Source: Carboxylicivirga sp. M1479 (lineage in GTDB: Bacteria > Bacteroidota > Bacteroidia > Bacteroidales > Marinilabiliaceae). Taken from it: a stretch of DNA of 64,000 bases. The position numbers and the translations under genes are program-made. Below the pieces are notes generated by a model, which did not search any database, was not told the origin of the DNA, and was given only the letters and a program-made list of their open reading frames with translations. Below are positions 18,498-28,510 of this stretch, one piece after another (positions within the stretch are counted from its first letter, which is position 1; every line of letters begins with the position of its first letter). The DNA is taken from NCBI RefSeq assembly GCF_007097485.1, contig NZ_VKDE01000025.1:1-64000 (forward strand). Reading direction: 5' to 3'.

Positions 18498-18572
18498 TTC
18501 GGGGTGCCTTTAATACACGGGCTGAGATTACACCCATTGAACCTGATGCAGGTAATGCTGTCGCAGGGATAT
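18498..18572 (+). ncRNA. TPP riboswitch (THI element) of the thi operon
   Basis: The conserved THI-box blocks are present in order: GGGGTGCC, GGCTGAGATTACACCC, TTGAACCTGATGCAGGTAATGCTG and GCAGGGA. The element binds thiamine diphosphate and shuts off the genes downstream. No intrinsic terminator follows, so control is probably at translation of thiS, starting 40 bases later. Confidence 0.95.
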
Positions 18573-18611
18573 GAATAACTCACAAAGGCTTCCCGTATTT
18601 AATGACAAACA

Positions 18612-20650
<2,039 letters not shown>

Positions 20651-20691
20651 CGAATAAGGACTATTTTTGTGTAAGATTAAAACTAGACTTT

Positions 20692-21300
20692 ATGAAGCCA
20701 ATTGTAATTTGTTATCCTACACAACTAAAAAATGAGATTGAAGCCATTAATGCCTTGTTTGCTGCCGGTTTGGAAGTAATGCATGTGCGTAAGCCAAGCT
20801 ACAGCGAAGCAGAAATGGTTTCTTTTATTGATTCGATAGATTCTCAGTATCACAATAGAATTGTTGTACACAGCCATTTGGCCATTGTAGAACCAAAGAG
20901 TTTACGAGGAGTTCATTTCACTTCATACAACCGTCATTTAATTGATGATTACAGTGAAAAAGCATTACCAAAAAGTATCTCTGTGCATTCTATGAGTGAG
21001 TTGATCAATTTAAGCGAATCATTTAACTATGCCTTATTGAGCCCGGTTTTCGAAAGTATTTCGAAGGAAGGCTACGGCCCGGCGATTGATCAGTCGGTAT
21101 TAAAAAATTATTTGAATAAAAACCATGGTGTACCGGTATTAGCGCTTGGCGGCATTGATCACAAAAATGTGGATGTTGCTCAAGAGTTAGGTTTCGACGG
21201 TGTTGTATTACACGGACACTTATGGGCGCAATTTGAAAAAGACAGTGATGTTGATGGCGTTGTTGAACGTTTCAAAGAGGTCACTGAAAAATGGACTTAA
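20692..21300 (+). CDS. ThiE/TenI-like protein
   Basis: This 202-residue TIM-barrel protein belongs to the thiamine phosphate synthase/TenI superfamily. Matches are GLEVMHVRKPSYSEAEM near the start, RGVHFTSYNRH in the middle, LLSPVFESISKEGYGP, and ALGGIDHKNV near 152. The ThiE substrate motif N-D-x-A...GADGVHLG is not kept; the equivalent reads VVHSHLAIVEP...RGVHFTS. A thiazole tautomerase (TenI) role is therefore likelier than thiamine phosphate synthesis, which the gene at 22074 can supply. It lies 41 bases after thiC in the operon. A TATTTTTG box in that gap has no matching TTG. Confidence 0.85.
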   Translation: MKPIVICYPTQLKNEIEAINALFAAGLEVMHVRKPSYSEAEMVSFIDSIDSQYHNRIVVHSHLAIVEPKSLRGVHFTSYNRHLIDDYSEKALPKSISVHSMSELINLSESFNYALLSPVFESISKEGYGPAIDQSVLKNYLNKNHGVPVLALGGIDHKNVDVAQELGFDGVVLHGHLWAQFEKDSDVDGVVERFKEVTEKWT

Positions 21301-21304
21301 TAGA

Positions 21305-22063
21305 ATGAAAACAAGACCTTATGTACTGAGCATTGCCGGATTTGACCCTAGCAGTGGTGCAGGAGTTACAAGTGATATAAAAACGTTTGAACAGCATGAG
21401 GTCTATGGCTTGGGTGTTATTACTGCAACAACTTATCAAAACGAAGATAGTTTTAAAGGTGTTAACTGGTTGCCATTTTCTGAATTAGAACAGCAGCTAA
21501 ATGTACTCGCAGAAAAGTATACCCCCAATGCCATCAAAATTGGTTTAATTGAATCAGCTTCAATTTTAACTAAACTTACTGATTGGATACAAAGAAACTG
21601 GCCTGAGGCTTTTATTGTATGGGACCCCGTACTAAAAGCTTCTGCTGGATTTTCTTTCCACGAGGATCTACACCTCTCCATTCAATCTCTATTAACTGGA
21701 AAGGTTAATTTACTGACTCCTAATTTACCAGAATACCAATTACTCTTTGGAGAAACATCAGGTCAGGAAATATCTTCTCAAACAGGTACATCCATTCTTA
21801 TTAAAGGCGGACATCAAAAAGGCGACGATGTGTGTGATGAATTATATATACCAGATGCAGAACCCTTTAAAATCAAATCAAAAAAAATAAAGGGCGATCT
21901 TCAAAAGCATGGCACAGGTTGTATTCTTTCATCAGCAATTGTAGCCGAAGTAGCGAAAGGACAATCCATTCAGACGGCGTGTTCAAAAGCTCACTTCTAC
22001 GTTAAAAAGGTAATTGGTAGTAATCACACATTATTAGCTTATCACAATGAGCTAGTTGACTAA
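21305..22063 (+). CDS. thiD: Hydroxymethylpyrimidine (phosphate) kinase
   Basis: This 252-residue ribokinase-fold enzyme phosphorylates HMP and HMP-P to HMP-PP. The substrate motif GFDPSSGAGVTSDIKTFEQHEVYGLG is at the N-terminus, VWDPVLKASAG near 103, and the anion hole and catalytic base in HGTGCILSSAI near 203. I start at the ATG at 21305, 4 bases after the previous stop; a longer frame from a GTG at 21200 would overlap the TenI-like gene and adds no family residues. It overlaps or abuts thiE downstream. Confidence 0.95.
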   Translation: MKTRPYVLSIAGFDPSSGAGVTSDIKTFEQHEVYGLGVITATTYQNEDSFKGVNWLPFSELEQQLNVLAEKYTPNAIKIGLIESASILTKLTDWIQRNWPEAFIVWDPVLKASAGFSFHEDLHLSIQSLLTGKVNLLTPNLPEYQLLFGETSGQEISSQTGTSILIKGGHQKGDDVCDELYIPDAEPFKIKSKKIKGDLQKHGTGCILSSAIVAEVAKGQSIQTACSKAHFYVKKVIGSNHTLLAYHNELVD

Positions 22064-22073
22064 AACATCTTCT

Positions 22074-22739
22074 ATGAAAAAGAAATCCATAGCACGATTG
22101 CACTTTATTACATCACCATCTCCTCAGGGGTATTTGGATCAGATTCAATCGGTGGTGTTTGGTGGAGCCAATTGGGTACAGCTCCGAATGAAAGATGAAG
22201 CCATTGAAGAAATTGAGAAAACGGCTGTGCAAGCCTTAAGTTTCTGTATGGATAATGGCACTACTTTTATCATGAACGACCATGTTGAAATAGCAGCTAA
22301 AATTGGTGCCGATGGTGTTCACCTGGGAAAAAACGATATTTCGCCCGATCAAGCGCGCGAAATATTGGGGCCTCAGGCGATTATTGGTGGTACAGCTAAT
22401 ACTTTCGATGACATTGAGCGTTTGGTATCAATGGGAGTAGACTACATAGGACTTGGGCCTTTTCGTTTTACCGAAACAAAGAAAAATCTAAGTCCTGTTT
22501 TAGGTATTGAAAGCTACAATTCAATAGTAAGCAAGTGCAAAGAAAAAGGCATCACCATCCCAATTATTGCAATAGGCGGTTTAATTGCTGATGATTTACA
22601 AGATTTATTTTCGAGCGGAGTTCATGGTGTAGCTGTTTCATCATTTATTACCAAACAAGAACAGCCTGGAGCAGCCACACTTGAATTGCTACAAAAAATT
22701 GGCAAATACAGTTCGGCAAACTGGACAAAGTTTCATTAA
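22074..22739 (+). CDS. thiE: Thiamine phosphate synthase
   Basis: This 221-residue TIM barrel joins HMP-PP and thiazole phosphate to thiamine monophosphate. The family motifs are all present: QLRMKD near residue 36, MNDHVEIAAKIGADGVHLG near 68-86, GLGPFRFTETKK near 127, and AIGGLIADDL near 170. I chose the ATG at 22074 (MKKKSIARLHF), 10 bases after the thiD stop. An in-frame TTG at 22056 would overlap thiD by 8 bases and is possible but less likely. Operon member between thiD and thiG. Confidence 0.95.
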   Translation: MKKKSIARLHFITSPSPQGYLDQIQSVVFGGANWVQLRMKDEAIEEIEKTAVQALSFCMDNGTTFIMNDHVEIAAKIGADGVHLGKNDISPDQAREILGPQAIIGGTANTFDDIERLVSMGVDYIGLGPFRFTETKKNLSPVLGIESYNSIVSKCKEKGITIPIIAIGGLIADDLQDLFSSGVHGVAVSSFITKQEQPGAATLELLQKIGKYSSANWTKFH

Positions 22740-22816
22740 ATATTAAAGCCCCTTTGGCTTAATCTATTATCAAATCAAGCTAGAAGCATAGCGCAAATAG
22801 CTACAAGTAAAAAAAT

Positions 22817-23590
22817 ATGACCCCACTTCAACTAGGCGATAAGACTTTTCAATCAAGATTATTTACAGGAACTGGTAAATTTCCCTCTAATCAAGTAATG
22901 CAAGAAGCTATTGAAGAAAGTGAATCTGAATTAGTAACGGTAGCATTACGTCGTGTTGAAATGAACAATCAGTCAGATGATATTCTACAACACCTCAAGC
23001 ACCAACGCATAAGTTTATTACCCAACACATCGGGTGTACGAAGCGCCAAAGAAGCTATTTTTGCCGCTCAATTAGCTCGCGAGGCACTGAATACGAATTG
23101 GTTAAAACTGGAGATTCATCCAGACCCTAAATACTTGTTGCCCGACCCTATTGAAACACTAAAAGCGGCAGAAGAGTTAGTGAAGCTTGGCTTTATTGTA
23201 TTACCATACGTGCAAGCCGACCCGGTACTGTGCAAGCGATTAGAAGAAGTTGGAACGGCTGCTGTTATGCCTTTAGGTGCACCAATAGGTTCAAACCAAG
23301 GACTTCAAACCAAAGAAATGTTACGCATTATCATTGAGCAAAGCCAGGTACCAGTAGTCGTCGATGCAGGTATTGGAGCACCATCGCACGCCACCGATGC
23401 CATGGAAATGGGTGCTGATGCTGTTTTGGTTAACACGGCAATCGCCGTTTCGCCCAACCCAGTGCAGATGGGTAAAGCATTTAAGATGGCAGTAGAAGCC
23501 GGACGCATGGCATATGAAGCAAAATTAGCCACCCAGTCCACTGGTGCTGAGGCATCAAGTCCTTTAACAGCCTTTTTGGATGAGTTGTAA
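22817..23590 (+). CDS. thiG: Thiazole synthase ThiG
   Basis: This 257-residue TIM barrel builds the thiazole phosphate ring from deoxyxylulose phosphate, dehydroglycine and ThiS thiocarboxylate. It has [11 protein letters not shown] near residue 16, the Schiff-base lysine region [16 protein letters not shown] near 94, and the phosphate loops [13 protein letters not shown] and [27 protein letters not shown]. The length is standard. A gap of 77 bases separates it from thiE, the largest inside the operon, without an evident promoter or terminator. Confidence 0.97.
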   Translation: MTPLQLGDKTFQSRLFTGTGKFPSNQVMQEAIEESESELVTVALRRVEMNNQSDDILQHLKHQRISLLPNTSGVRSAKEAIFAAQLAREALNTNWLKLEIHPDPKYLLPDPIETLKAAEELVKLGFIVLPYVQADPVLCKRLEEVGTAAVMPLGAPIGSNQGLQTKEMLRIIIEQSQVPVVVDAGIGAPSHATDAMEMGADAVLVNTAIAVSPNPVQMGKAFKMAVEAGRMAYEAKLATQSTGAEASSPLTAFLDEL

Positions 23591-23705
23591 GCTTTAGTTA
23601 AAAAAAGTAATCAGCCGTAAGTACTAGGATAATTCCTTTCACGAAGGAAGAAGCGCAGACATTTTACAAAACTAAGACCATAAACTTTGGTCTCTGACCT
23701 TGAAT

Positions 23706-24821
23706 ATGATGAAAACATTTGAAGAGTTGCATGCATTACATAGCTGGGAAGAAACCACAGCATCAATTTATAATAAAACAGCTGCTGATGTTGAACAAGC
23801 CCTAATTGCAAGCAATCCTGGATTAGAAGATTTTAAAGCACTAATTTCGCCAGCAGCCGAAGCCTACCTGGAACAAATGGCTGTTAAAAGTAGAGCGATA
23901 ACGCAGCGTCGGTTTGGTAAAACCATACAGATGTATATTCCGTTGTATTTATCTAATGCCTGCGCCAATGCCTGCGCATACTGCGGTTTCAGTCATGATA
24001 ACGACATTAAACGCATCACTTTGAGTAAAGAACAGGTACTTGAAGAAATAGCTGTGATAAAAGATATGGGTTTTCAGCATTTACTATTGGTAACTGGAGA
24101 GCACCCAAAAGATTGTGGATATGATTACCTAAAAGAAATGGTGGAGTTGGTAAAGCCACATTTCCCATCGCTTTCAATTGAAGTACAGCCTATGAAGCAA
24201 GAGGAATATGAAGGCTTGATTGACACAGGGCTTCATACTGTTTATGTCTACCAGGAAACCTATCATAAAGACAATTACACAAGCTATCATCCTAGAGGTA
24301 AAAAGTCTGACTTTTCATACCGACTTGCCACACCCGAAAGGTTAGGGAAAGCACATATTCACAAAATTGGTATTGGCTGTTTACTAGGTTTAGAAGATTG
24401 GCGAACGGATTCATTTTTTACAGCTCTGCACCTCAACTATCTCGAGAAGAATTTCTGGAGAACAAAGTACAGTATTTCCTTTCCGCGTTTACGCCCTCAT
24501 GTTGGCTCATTTCAACCAAATGTTGATGTGAACGATAAGCAATTGGCCCAATTAATAATGGCCTACCGAATTTTCAATCCAGATGTGGACCTATCACTTT
24601 CTACACGTGAAAGTAAGAAGTTTAGAAATAACATGTTACAACTAGGCGTAACAGCTATGAGTGCAGGTTCTAAAACTGAGCCAGGTGGATACGCTGTTTA
24701 TAACAAAGCTCTGGAACAATTCTCAGTCAACGATGATCGCAGTCCCGCAGATATGTGTCAAATGATTAAAGAGGGCGGTTACGAGCCCGTTTGGAAAGAT
24801 TGGGACGCTTGCATGCAATAA
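23706..24821 (+). CDS. thiH: 2-iminoacetate synthase ThiH
   Basis: This radical SAM enzyme of about 371 residues cleaves tyrosine to dehydroglycine, the oxygen-independent source of the thiazole nitrogen and carbon. The cluster motif CANACAYCGF (CxxxCxxC) is near residue 83. TGEHP, the GIGCLLGLEDWR stretch near 220, and SISFPRLRPH near 258 match ThiH. Two adjacent ATG codons (23706, 23709) are possible starts; an upstream TTG at 23700 is less likely. Using ThiH instead of ThiO fits a low-oxygen lifestyle. It is the last thi gene here. Confidence 0.95.
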   Translation: MMKTFEELHALHSWEETTASIYNKTAADVEQALIASNPGLEDFKALISPAAEAYLEQMAVKSRAITQRRFGKTIQMYIPLYLSNACANACAYCGFSHDNDIKRITLSKEQVLEEIAVIKDMGFQHLLLVTGEHPKDCGYDYLKEMVELVKPHFPSLSIEVQPMKQEEYEGLIDTGLHTVYVYQETYHKDNYTSYHPRGKKSDFSYRLATPERLGKAHIHKIGIGCLLGLEDWRTDSFFTALHLNYLEKNFWRTKYSISFPRLRPHVGSFQPNVDVNDKQLAQLIMAYRIFNPDVDLSLSTRESKKFRNNMLQLGVTAMSAGSKTEPGGYAVYNKALEQFSVNDDRSPADMCQMIKEGGYEPVWKDWDACMQ

Positions 24822-24838
24822 TAAGTTCATTAATTTTG
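24809..24838 (+). promoter_or_regulatory. Promoter of the glycosyltransferase gene
   Basis: TTG at 24809-24811, exactly 19 bases, TAATTTTG at 24831-24838. It overlaps the thiH 3' end and gives the glycosyltransferase a short leader, so that gene need not depend on the TPP riboswitch. Confidence 0.6.
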
Positions 24839-24855
24839 GGTAAACATCAAGCAGC

Positions 24856-25668
24856 ATGGGCATAAAAAACGAAGACATAAAAGTATCGTTGATAATTTCG
24901 ACTTATAACCGACCACAAGCTTTATATCATGTGCTTGAATCGGTTAAAAAGCAAATTGTACTTCCCCATGAAGTTATTGTAGCAGACGACGGTTCATCAG
25001 AAGAAACCAGCCTAATTATCAAGGATGCTTCTAAAGCTTTTCCTGTACCCCTTAAACATTCGTGGCAAGAAGACTTAGGCTTTCGTCAGGCATCTAGCAA
25101 AAACAAAGCAGCGGCAAAAGCAACAGGCAACTACTTGTTGTTCTTGGACGGTGATCTGGTGCTACACCCTTTCTATATTGCTGATAACATCAACTCTGCC
25201 AAACCCAGATATTTTGTTGTAAACTCACGAGTAATGCTTGACGAAACCATTACTAAGCAGATATTTAAACAAAATGAATTTAGGGTATCTATCACAGAAC
25301 TTCTCAAGCAAAAGAATTTTAAAAATGGCTTACACTTACCATTCTTAGGAAGCTTAATACCCACTAAACAAACCATAAAACCATGCCGAGGAGGTTTAAT
25401 GGCCATCTGGAAAGATGATTATTATGCCGTTAATGGTATGAATGAAGAATTTGTAGGTTGGGGACATGAGGACACTGATCTGTTTATTCGCCTCTTCCAT
25501 TATGGTTTAAAACGATTAAACAATAAATTTAGAGCACTCTCCTATCACCTTTATCACCCGACTGAAAACACCGACAATTCAGAAAACAATAAACAAATAG
25601 CGGAACAGGCTAAAAGAACAACAGATTATTTCTGTAAAAATGGGATCGACAAATACTTGAACAAGTAA
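24856..25668 (+). CDS. Family 2 glycosyltransferase
   Basis: This 270-residue GT-A fold enzyme starts with VSLIISTYNRPQALYHVLESV near residue 10, has ADDGSSEET near 43, and the metal-binding DGD in FLDGDLVLHP near 98. The C-terminal part contains CRGGLMAIWKDDYYAVNGMNEEFVGWGHEDTDL, the galactosyltransferase-like acceptor region (Glyco_transf_7C type) seen in chondroitin- and K4-type synthases. It has no membrane segment. It sits 34 bases after thiH but has its own promoter, so it is probably unrelated to thiamine. Sugar and acceptor are unknown. Confidence 0.9.
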   Translation: MGIKNEDIKVSLIISTYNRPQALYHVLESVKKQIVLPHEVIVADDGSSEETSLIIKDASKAFPVPLKHSWQEDLGFRQASSKNKAAAKATGNYLLFLDGDLVLHPFYIADNINSAKPRYFVVNSRVMLDETITKQIFKQNEFRVSITELLKQKNFKNGLHLPFLGSLIPTKQTIKPCRGGLMAIWKDDYYAVNGMNEEFVGWGHEDTDLFIRLFHYGLKRLNNKFRALSYHLYHPTENTDNSENNKQIAEQAKRTTDYFCKNGIDKYLNK

Positions 25669-25756
25669 CAAGCAAAGCATAACTTGCAGAAGTATTTCAT
25701 TTGCAAATCATTAATTCATGACTTGCATCAATTAAGATAAAAAGGTCTTGTTTTTC

Positions 25757-25787
25757 TTTGATAATTGTATTGGGGCAACTACATTTG
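25757..25787 (+). promoter_or_regulatory. Promoter of the riboswitch-controlled receptor
   Basis: TTTG at 25757-25760, 19 bases, TACATTTG at 25780-25787: an exact match to the Bacteroidota consensus, ending just before the TPP riboswitch. Confidence 0.8.
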
Positions 25788-25798
25788 CGCCCGATTCC

Positions 25799-25868
25799 AA
25801 TGGGGTGCCCAAACAGGGCTGAGATTATACCCTTTGAACCTGGTCGGGTAATGCCGACAAGGGAACAG
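25799..25868 (+). ncRNA. TPP riboswitch of the TonB-dependent receptor
   Basis: THI-box blocks in order: TGGGGTGCCC, GGGCTGAGATTATACCC, TTTGAACCTGGTCGGGTAATGCCGAC, AAGGGAAC. An exact promoter precedes it and the receptor ATG lies about 60 bases after it. An open frame that runs through this element in phase with the receptor is not coding; the RNA signature overrides it. Confidence 0.96.
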
Positions 25869-25928
25869 AGCTATCTCCTATATTTTCCTCATTGCGGTAT
25901 TTGTAATAACTTAAACTGCATAATAAAA

Positions 25929-28376
25929 ATGAAGAAGTTTTATTCTTTAGTGCTCACTGCCATGATAGCAGTAGGAGCTTTCGCACAAACAACGATTAAT
26001 GGTGTTGTTACTGATGACAGTGGTGAAGCACTGGTTGGTGTAAATGTGATCATAAAAAACACATACAACGGTACGATTACCAATGCTGATGGTTCATACA
26101 GCATTACCAGTAAAGAAGAAACACCAACATTGGTATTTTCGTATGTTGGCTACAAAACCAACGAAGCCAAAGCGGAAAACTCATCCTTAGACATGAAGCT
26201 GCAAACAGTAGCTGTTCTTACCGATGAAGTAATCGTATCAGCCATTAAAGCTGGTAATAAAGCTCCAATAGCTTATACCAACATTACCAAAGCTGAATTA
26301 CAGGAAAGACCTGCGGCTGATGACATTCCATACATGCTAAGTCTAACGCCATCGGCTGTTGCCACCTCTGAAACTGGTATTGGAGTTGGATACACCGCCT
26401 TACGAATTAGAGGTACAGACCCAACACGAATTAATGTTACTGTGAATGGTATTCCACTTAATGATCCTGAAAGCCAAGGTGTATTTTGGGTAAACATGCC
26501 CGACTTTACCTCATCGGTTGATGAAGTGCAACTACAACGCGGTGTAGGAACCAGCACAAATGGTGCAGCGGCCTTTGGTGCCAGCATCAATTTCCAAACT
26601 ACATCAATCAACGATCAAGCCTCAGCGCGAGTTGAAAGCACTGTTGGTTCGTTTAACACATTTGTGAATTCAGTCAATGCCAGCACTGGTCTTTTGAATG
26701 ATAAGTTTGCATTTGATGTGCGCTACTCAAAGCTTAATTCCGACGGTTATATCGATTATGCTTTTTCTGATCATCAATCTTTATACGTGAGTGGAAGTAT
26801 GCTGACTAAAAACGGTTTACTAAAGGCCAACATTATCCATGGCGATCAACGTACGGGCATAAGTTGGTGGGGAGTTCCTCAGGAAAAATTGTTTAAACCA
26901 GAATGGGAGGGTGATGATTGGAAGCCTGAACGTACCTACAACCCTGCTGGTGAATACACTGATGAATTTGGTGAAACACAGTATTACGAAGGTCAGACAG
27001 ACAACTACAAGCAAACCCATTATCAGTTGTTTTATTCCCATGCCGTTAACAAACAATTAAATGTAAATGGAGCAGTTCATTACACCAAAGGTGAAGGATA
27101 TTACGAACAGTACAAAGAAGATGAAGAATTTGTTGAATATGGATTCGATCCTATTATGATTGGTGATGAGACGATAAATGAAACAGACCTCATCCGTCAA
27201 AAGTGGTTAGACAATGATTTCTATGGTTTCACTGCATCAGCCAACTACAACGGCGGCAACGTATCAAGCTCGTTTGGCATTGGTTGGAATCGTTACGAAG
27301 GCGATCACTTTGGTGAGATTATCTGGTCGCGCTATGCAGGTACAAGCGAGAAAGGCTACCAGTGGTATGACAACGTGGGTGAGAAAAGTGATTACAACGC
27401 TTTTGCTAAGCTAAATTATCGACCTAGCACTTCTTTTAACACTTTTATCGACCTACAGCTTCGACAAATTAAATACACAATGAGCGGAACTGATGATGAC
27501 TTAGCTCCTCTTGTTCAGTCGCATAATTTCTCTTTCTTCAATCCTAAATTGGGTGTATCGTACGATATTGATAAAAAACAGCAAGCTTACCTTTCGGTAG
27601 GTGTATCAAACCGCGAGCCCACCCGTACCAATTTTAAAGATGCAAAAGGTGATGCCGCCAATTACCCGAAAGCAGAGCAATTGATTGACTTTGAGGCTGG
27701 CTATAACTACCGCTCTAGTAACTTATCGGCAAGCGTTAATTTCTTCTACATGTTGTACAACGATCAACTGGTGCCTACTGGTGAGAAAAACAATGTTGGT
27801 GCTGATATCATGACCAATGTAGAAGACAGTTACCGATCAGGTGTTGAGTTAGTATGGGGTGCCAGGTTAACAAAAGGATTTAATTGGGATGGTAACCTAT
27901 CCTTAAGTGCCAATAAAATTAATAACTATACCGAATATGCTGACTTATATGGAGCCGACTGGAGTTACATCGGCCAGAAAGAAACTTATTTAGGAACATC
28001 TGATATTGCCTACTCGCCAAACGTAATCGGTAGCAGTATCCTGAGCTATGCTTTTAACTCTAACTTTAAATTGAGTGTCATCTCTAAATATGTGGGTGAG
28101 CAATTTTTCGATAACACATCGAGCCAAGATCGTATGATGGATGCTTACTTTGTTAATAACGTAAAAGTGGACATCAACCTGTTCCCTCAGTTTGCCAAAC
28201 GCATTGGTTTACAGCTAATGGTTAACAATGTGTTTGATGTTGAATATGAAAACAATGCCTATGGCGGCAACTATTACCAACGCGATGCCGACGGTATTGA
28301 TACAGAATACACATGGGCTTATTATTATCCACAGGCAGGTACACACTTTATGACTAAGCTAGTGATGGAGTTTTAA
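25929..28376 (+). CDS. TPP-regulated TonB-dependent receptor (thiamine-type uptake)
   Basis: This 815-residue outer-membrane receptor has a signal peptide (MKKFYSLVLTAMIAVGAFAQ), a carboxypeptidase-regulatory-like domain at about 22-95, a plug at about 115-220 and a barrel ending in phenylalanine (LVMEF). Control by a TPP riboswitch points to uptake of thiamine or a pyrimidine/thiazole precursor, as shown for the riboswitch-controlled receptor of Bacteroides thetaiotaomicron; here it is inference. I start at 25929 because a signal peptide begins there, and the in-phase extension upstream translates the riboswitch. No PnuT-type inner-membrane transporter follows. A strong terminator ends the unit. 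Confidence 0.93.
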   Translation: MKKFYSLVLTAMIAVGAFAQTTINGVVTDDSGEALVGVNVIIKNTYNGTITNADGSYSITSKEETPTLVFSYVGYKTNEAKAENSSLDMKLQTVAVLTDEVIVSAIKAGNKAPIAYTNITKAELQERPAADDIPYMLSLTPSAVATSETGIGVGYTALRIRGTDPTRINVTVNGIPLNDPESQGVFWVNMPDFTSSVDEVQLQRGVGTSTNGAAAFGASINFQTTSINDQASARVESTVGSFNTFVNSVNASTGLLNDKFAFDVRYSKLNSDGYIDYAFSDHQSLYVSGSMLTKNGLLKANIIHGDQRTGISWWGVPQEKLFKPEWEGDDWKPERTYNPAGEYTDEFGETQYYEGQTDNYKQTHYQLFYSHAVNKQLNVNGAVHYTKGEGYYEQYKEDEEFVEYGFDPIMIGDETINETDLIRQKWLDNDFYGFTASANYNGGNVSSSFGIGWNRYEGDHFGEIIWSRYAGTSEKGYQWYDNVGEKSDYNAFAKLNYRPSTSFNTFIDLQLRQIKYTMSGTDDDLAPLVQSHNFSFFNPKLGVSYDIDKKQQAYLSVGVSNREPTRTNFKDAKGDAANYPKAEQLIDFEAGYNYRSSNLSASVNFFYMLYNDQLVPTGEKNNVGADIMTNVEDSYRSGVELVWGARLTKGFNWDGNLSLSANKINNYTEYADLYGADWSYIGQKETYLGTSDIAYSPNVIGSSILSYAFNSNFKLSVISKYVGEQFFDNTSSQDRMMDAYFVNNVKVDINLFPQFAKRIGLQLMVNNVFDVEYENNAYGGNYYQRDADGIDTEYTWAYYYPQAGTHFMTKLVMEF

Positions 28377-28402
28377 AACCAGTAGACGATTAGATATAAC
28401 TG

Positions 28403-28434
28403 GCCCGCATCCTATTTTTGGTGCGGGCTTTTTT
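28403..28434 (+). terminator. Rho-independent terminator
   Basis: GCCCGCA and TGCGGGC arms around a T-rich loop, then six T. It closes the receptor transcript. Confidence 0.9.
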
Positions 28435-28510
28435 ATGGCAGCTTTTAACGGCGTCATCTTTATGTACAAGTGGCCAATAAAGATGACATACTTAGATAAA
28501 TCCTTAACTT

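Noticed and set aside
25758-25928. In-frame N-terminal extension of the TPP-regulated receptor
   Set aside because: It translates the promoter box and the TPP riboswitch; the signal peptide starts at 25929.
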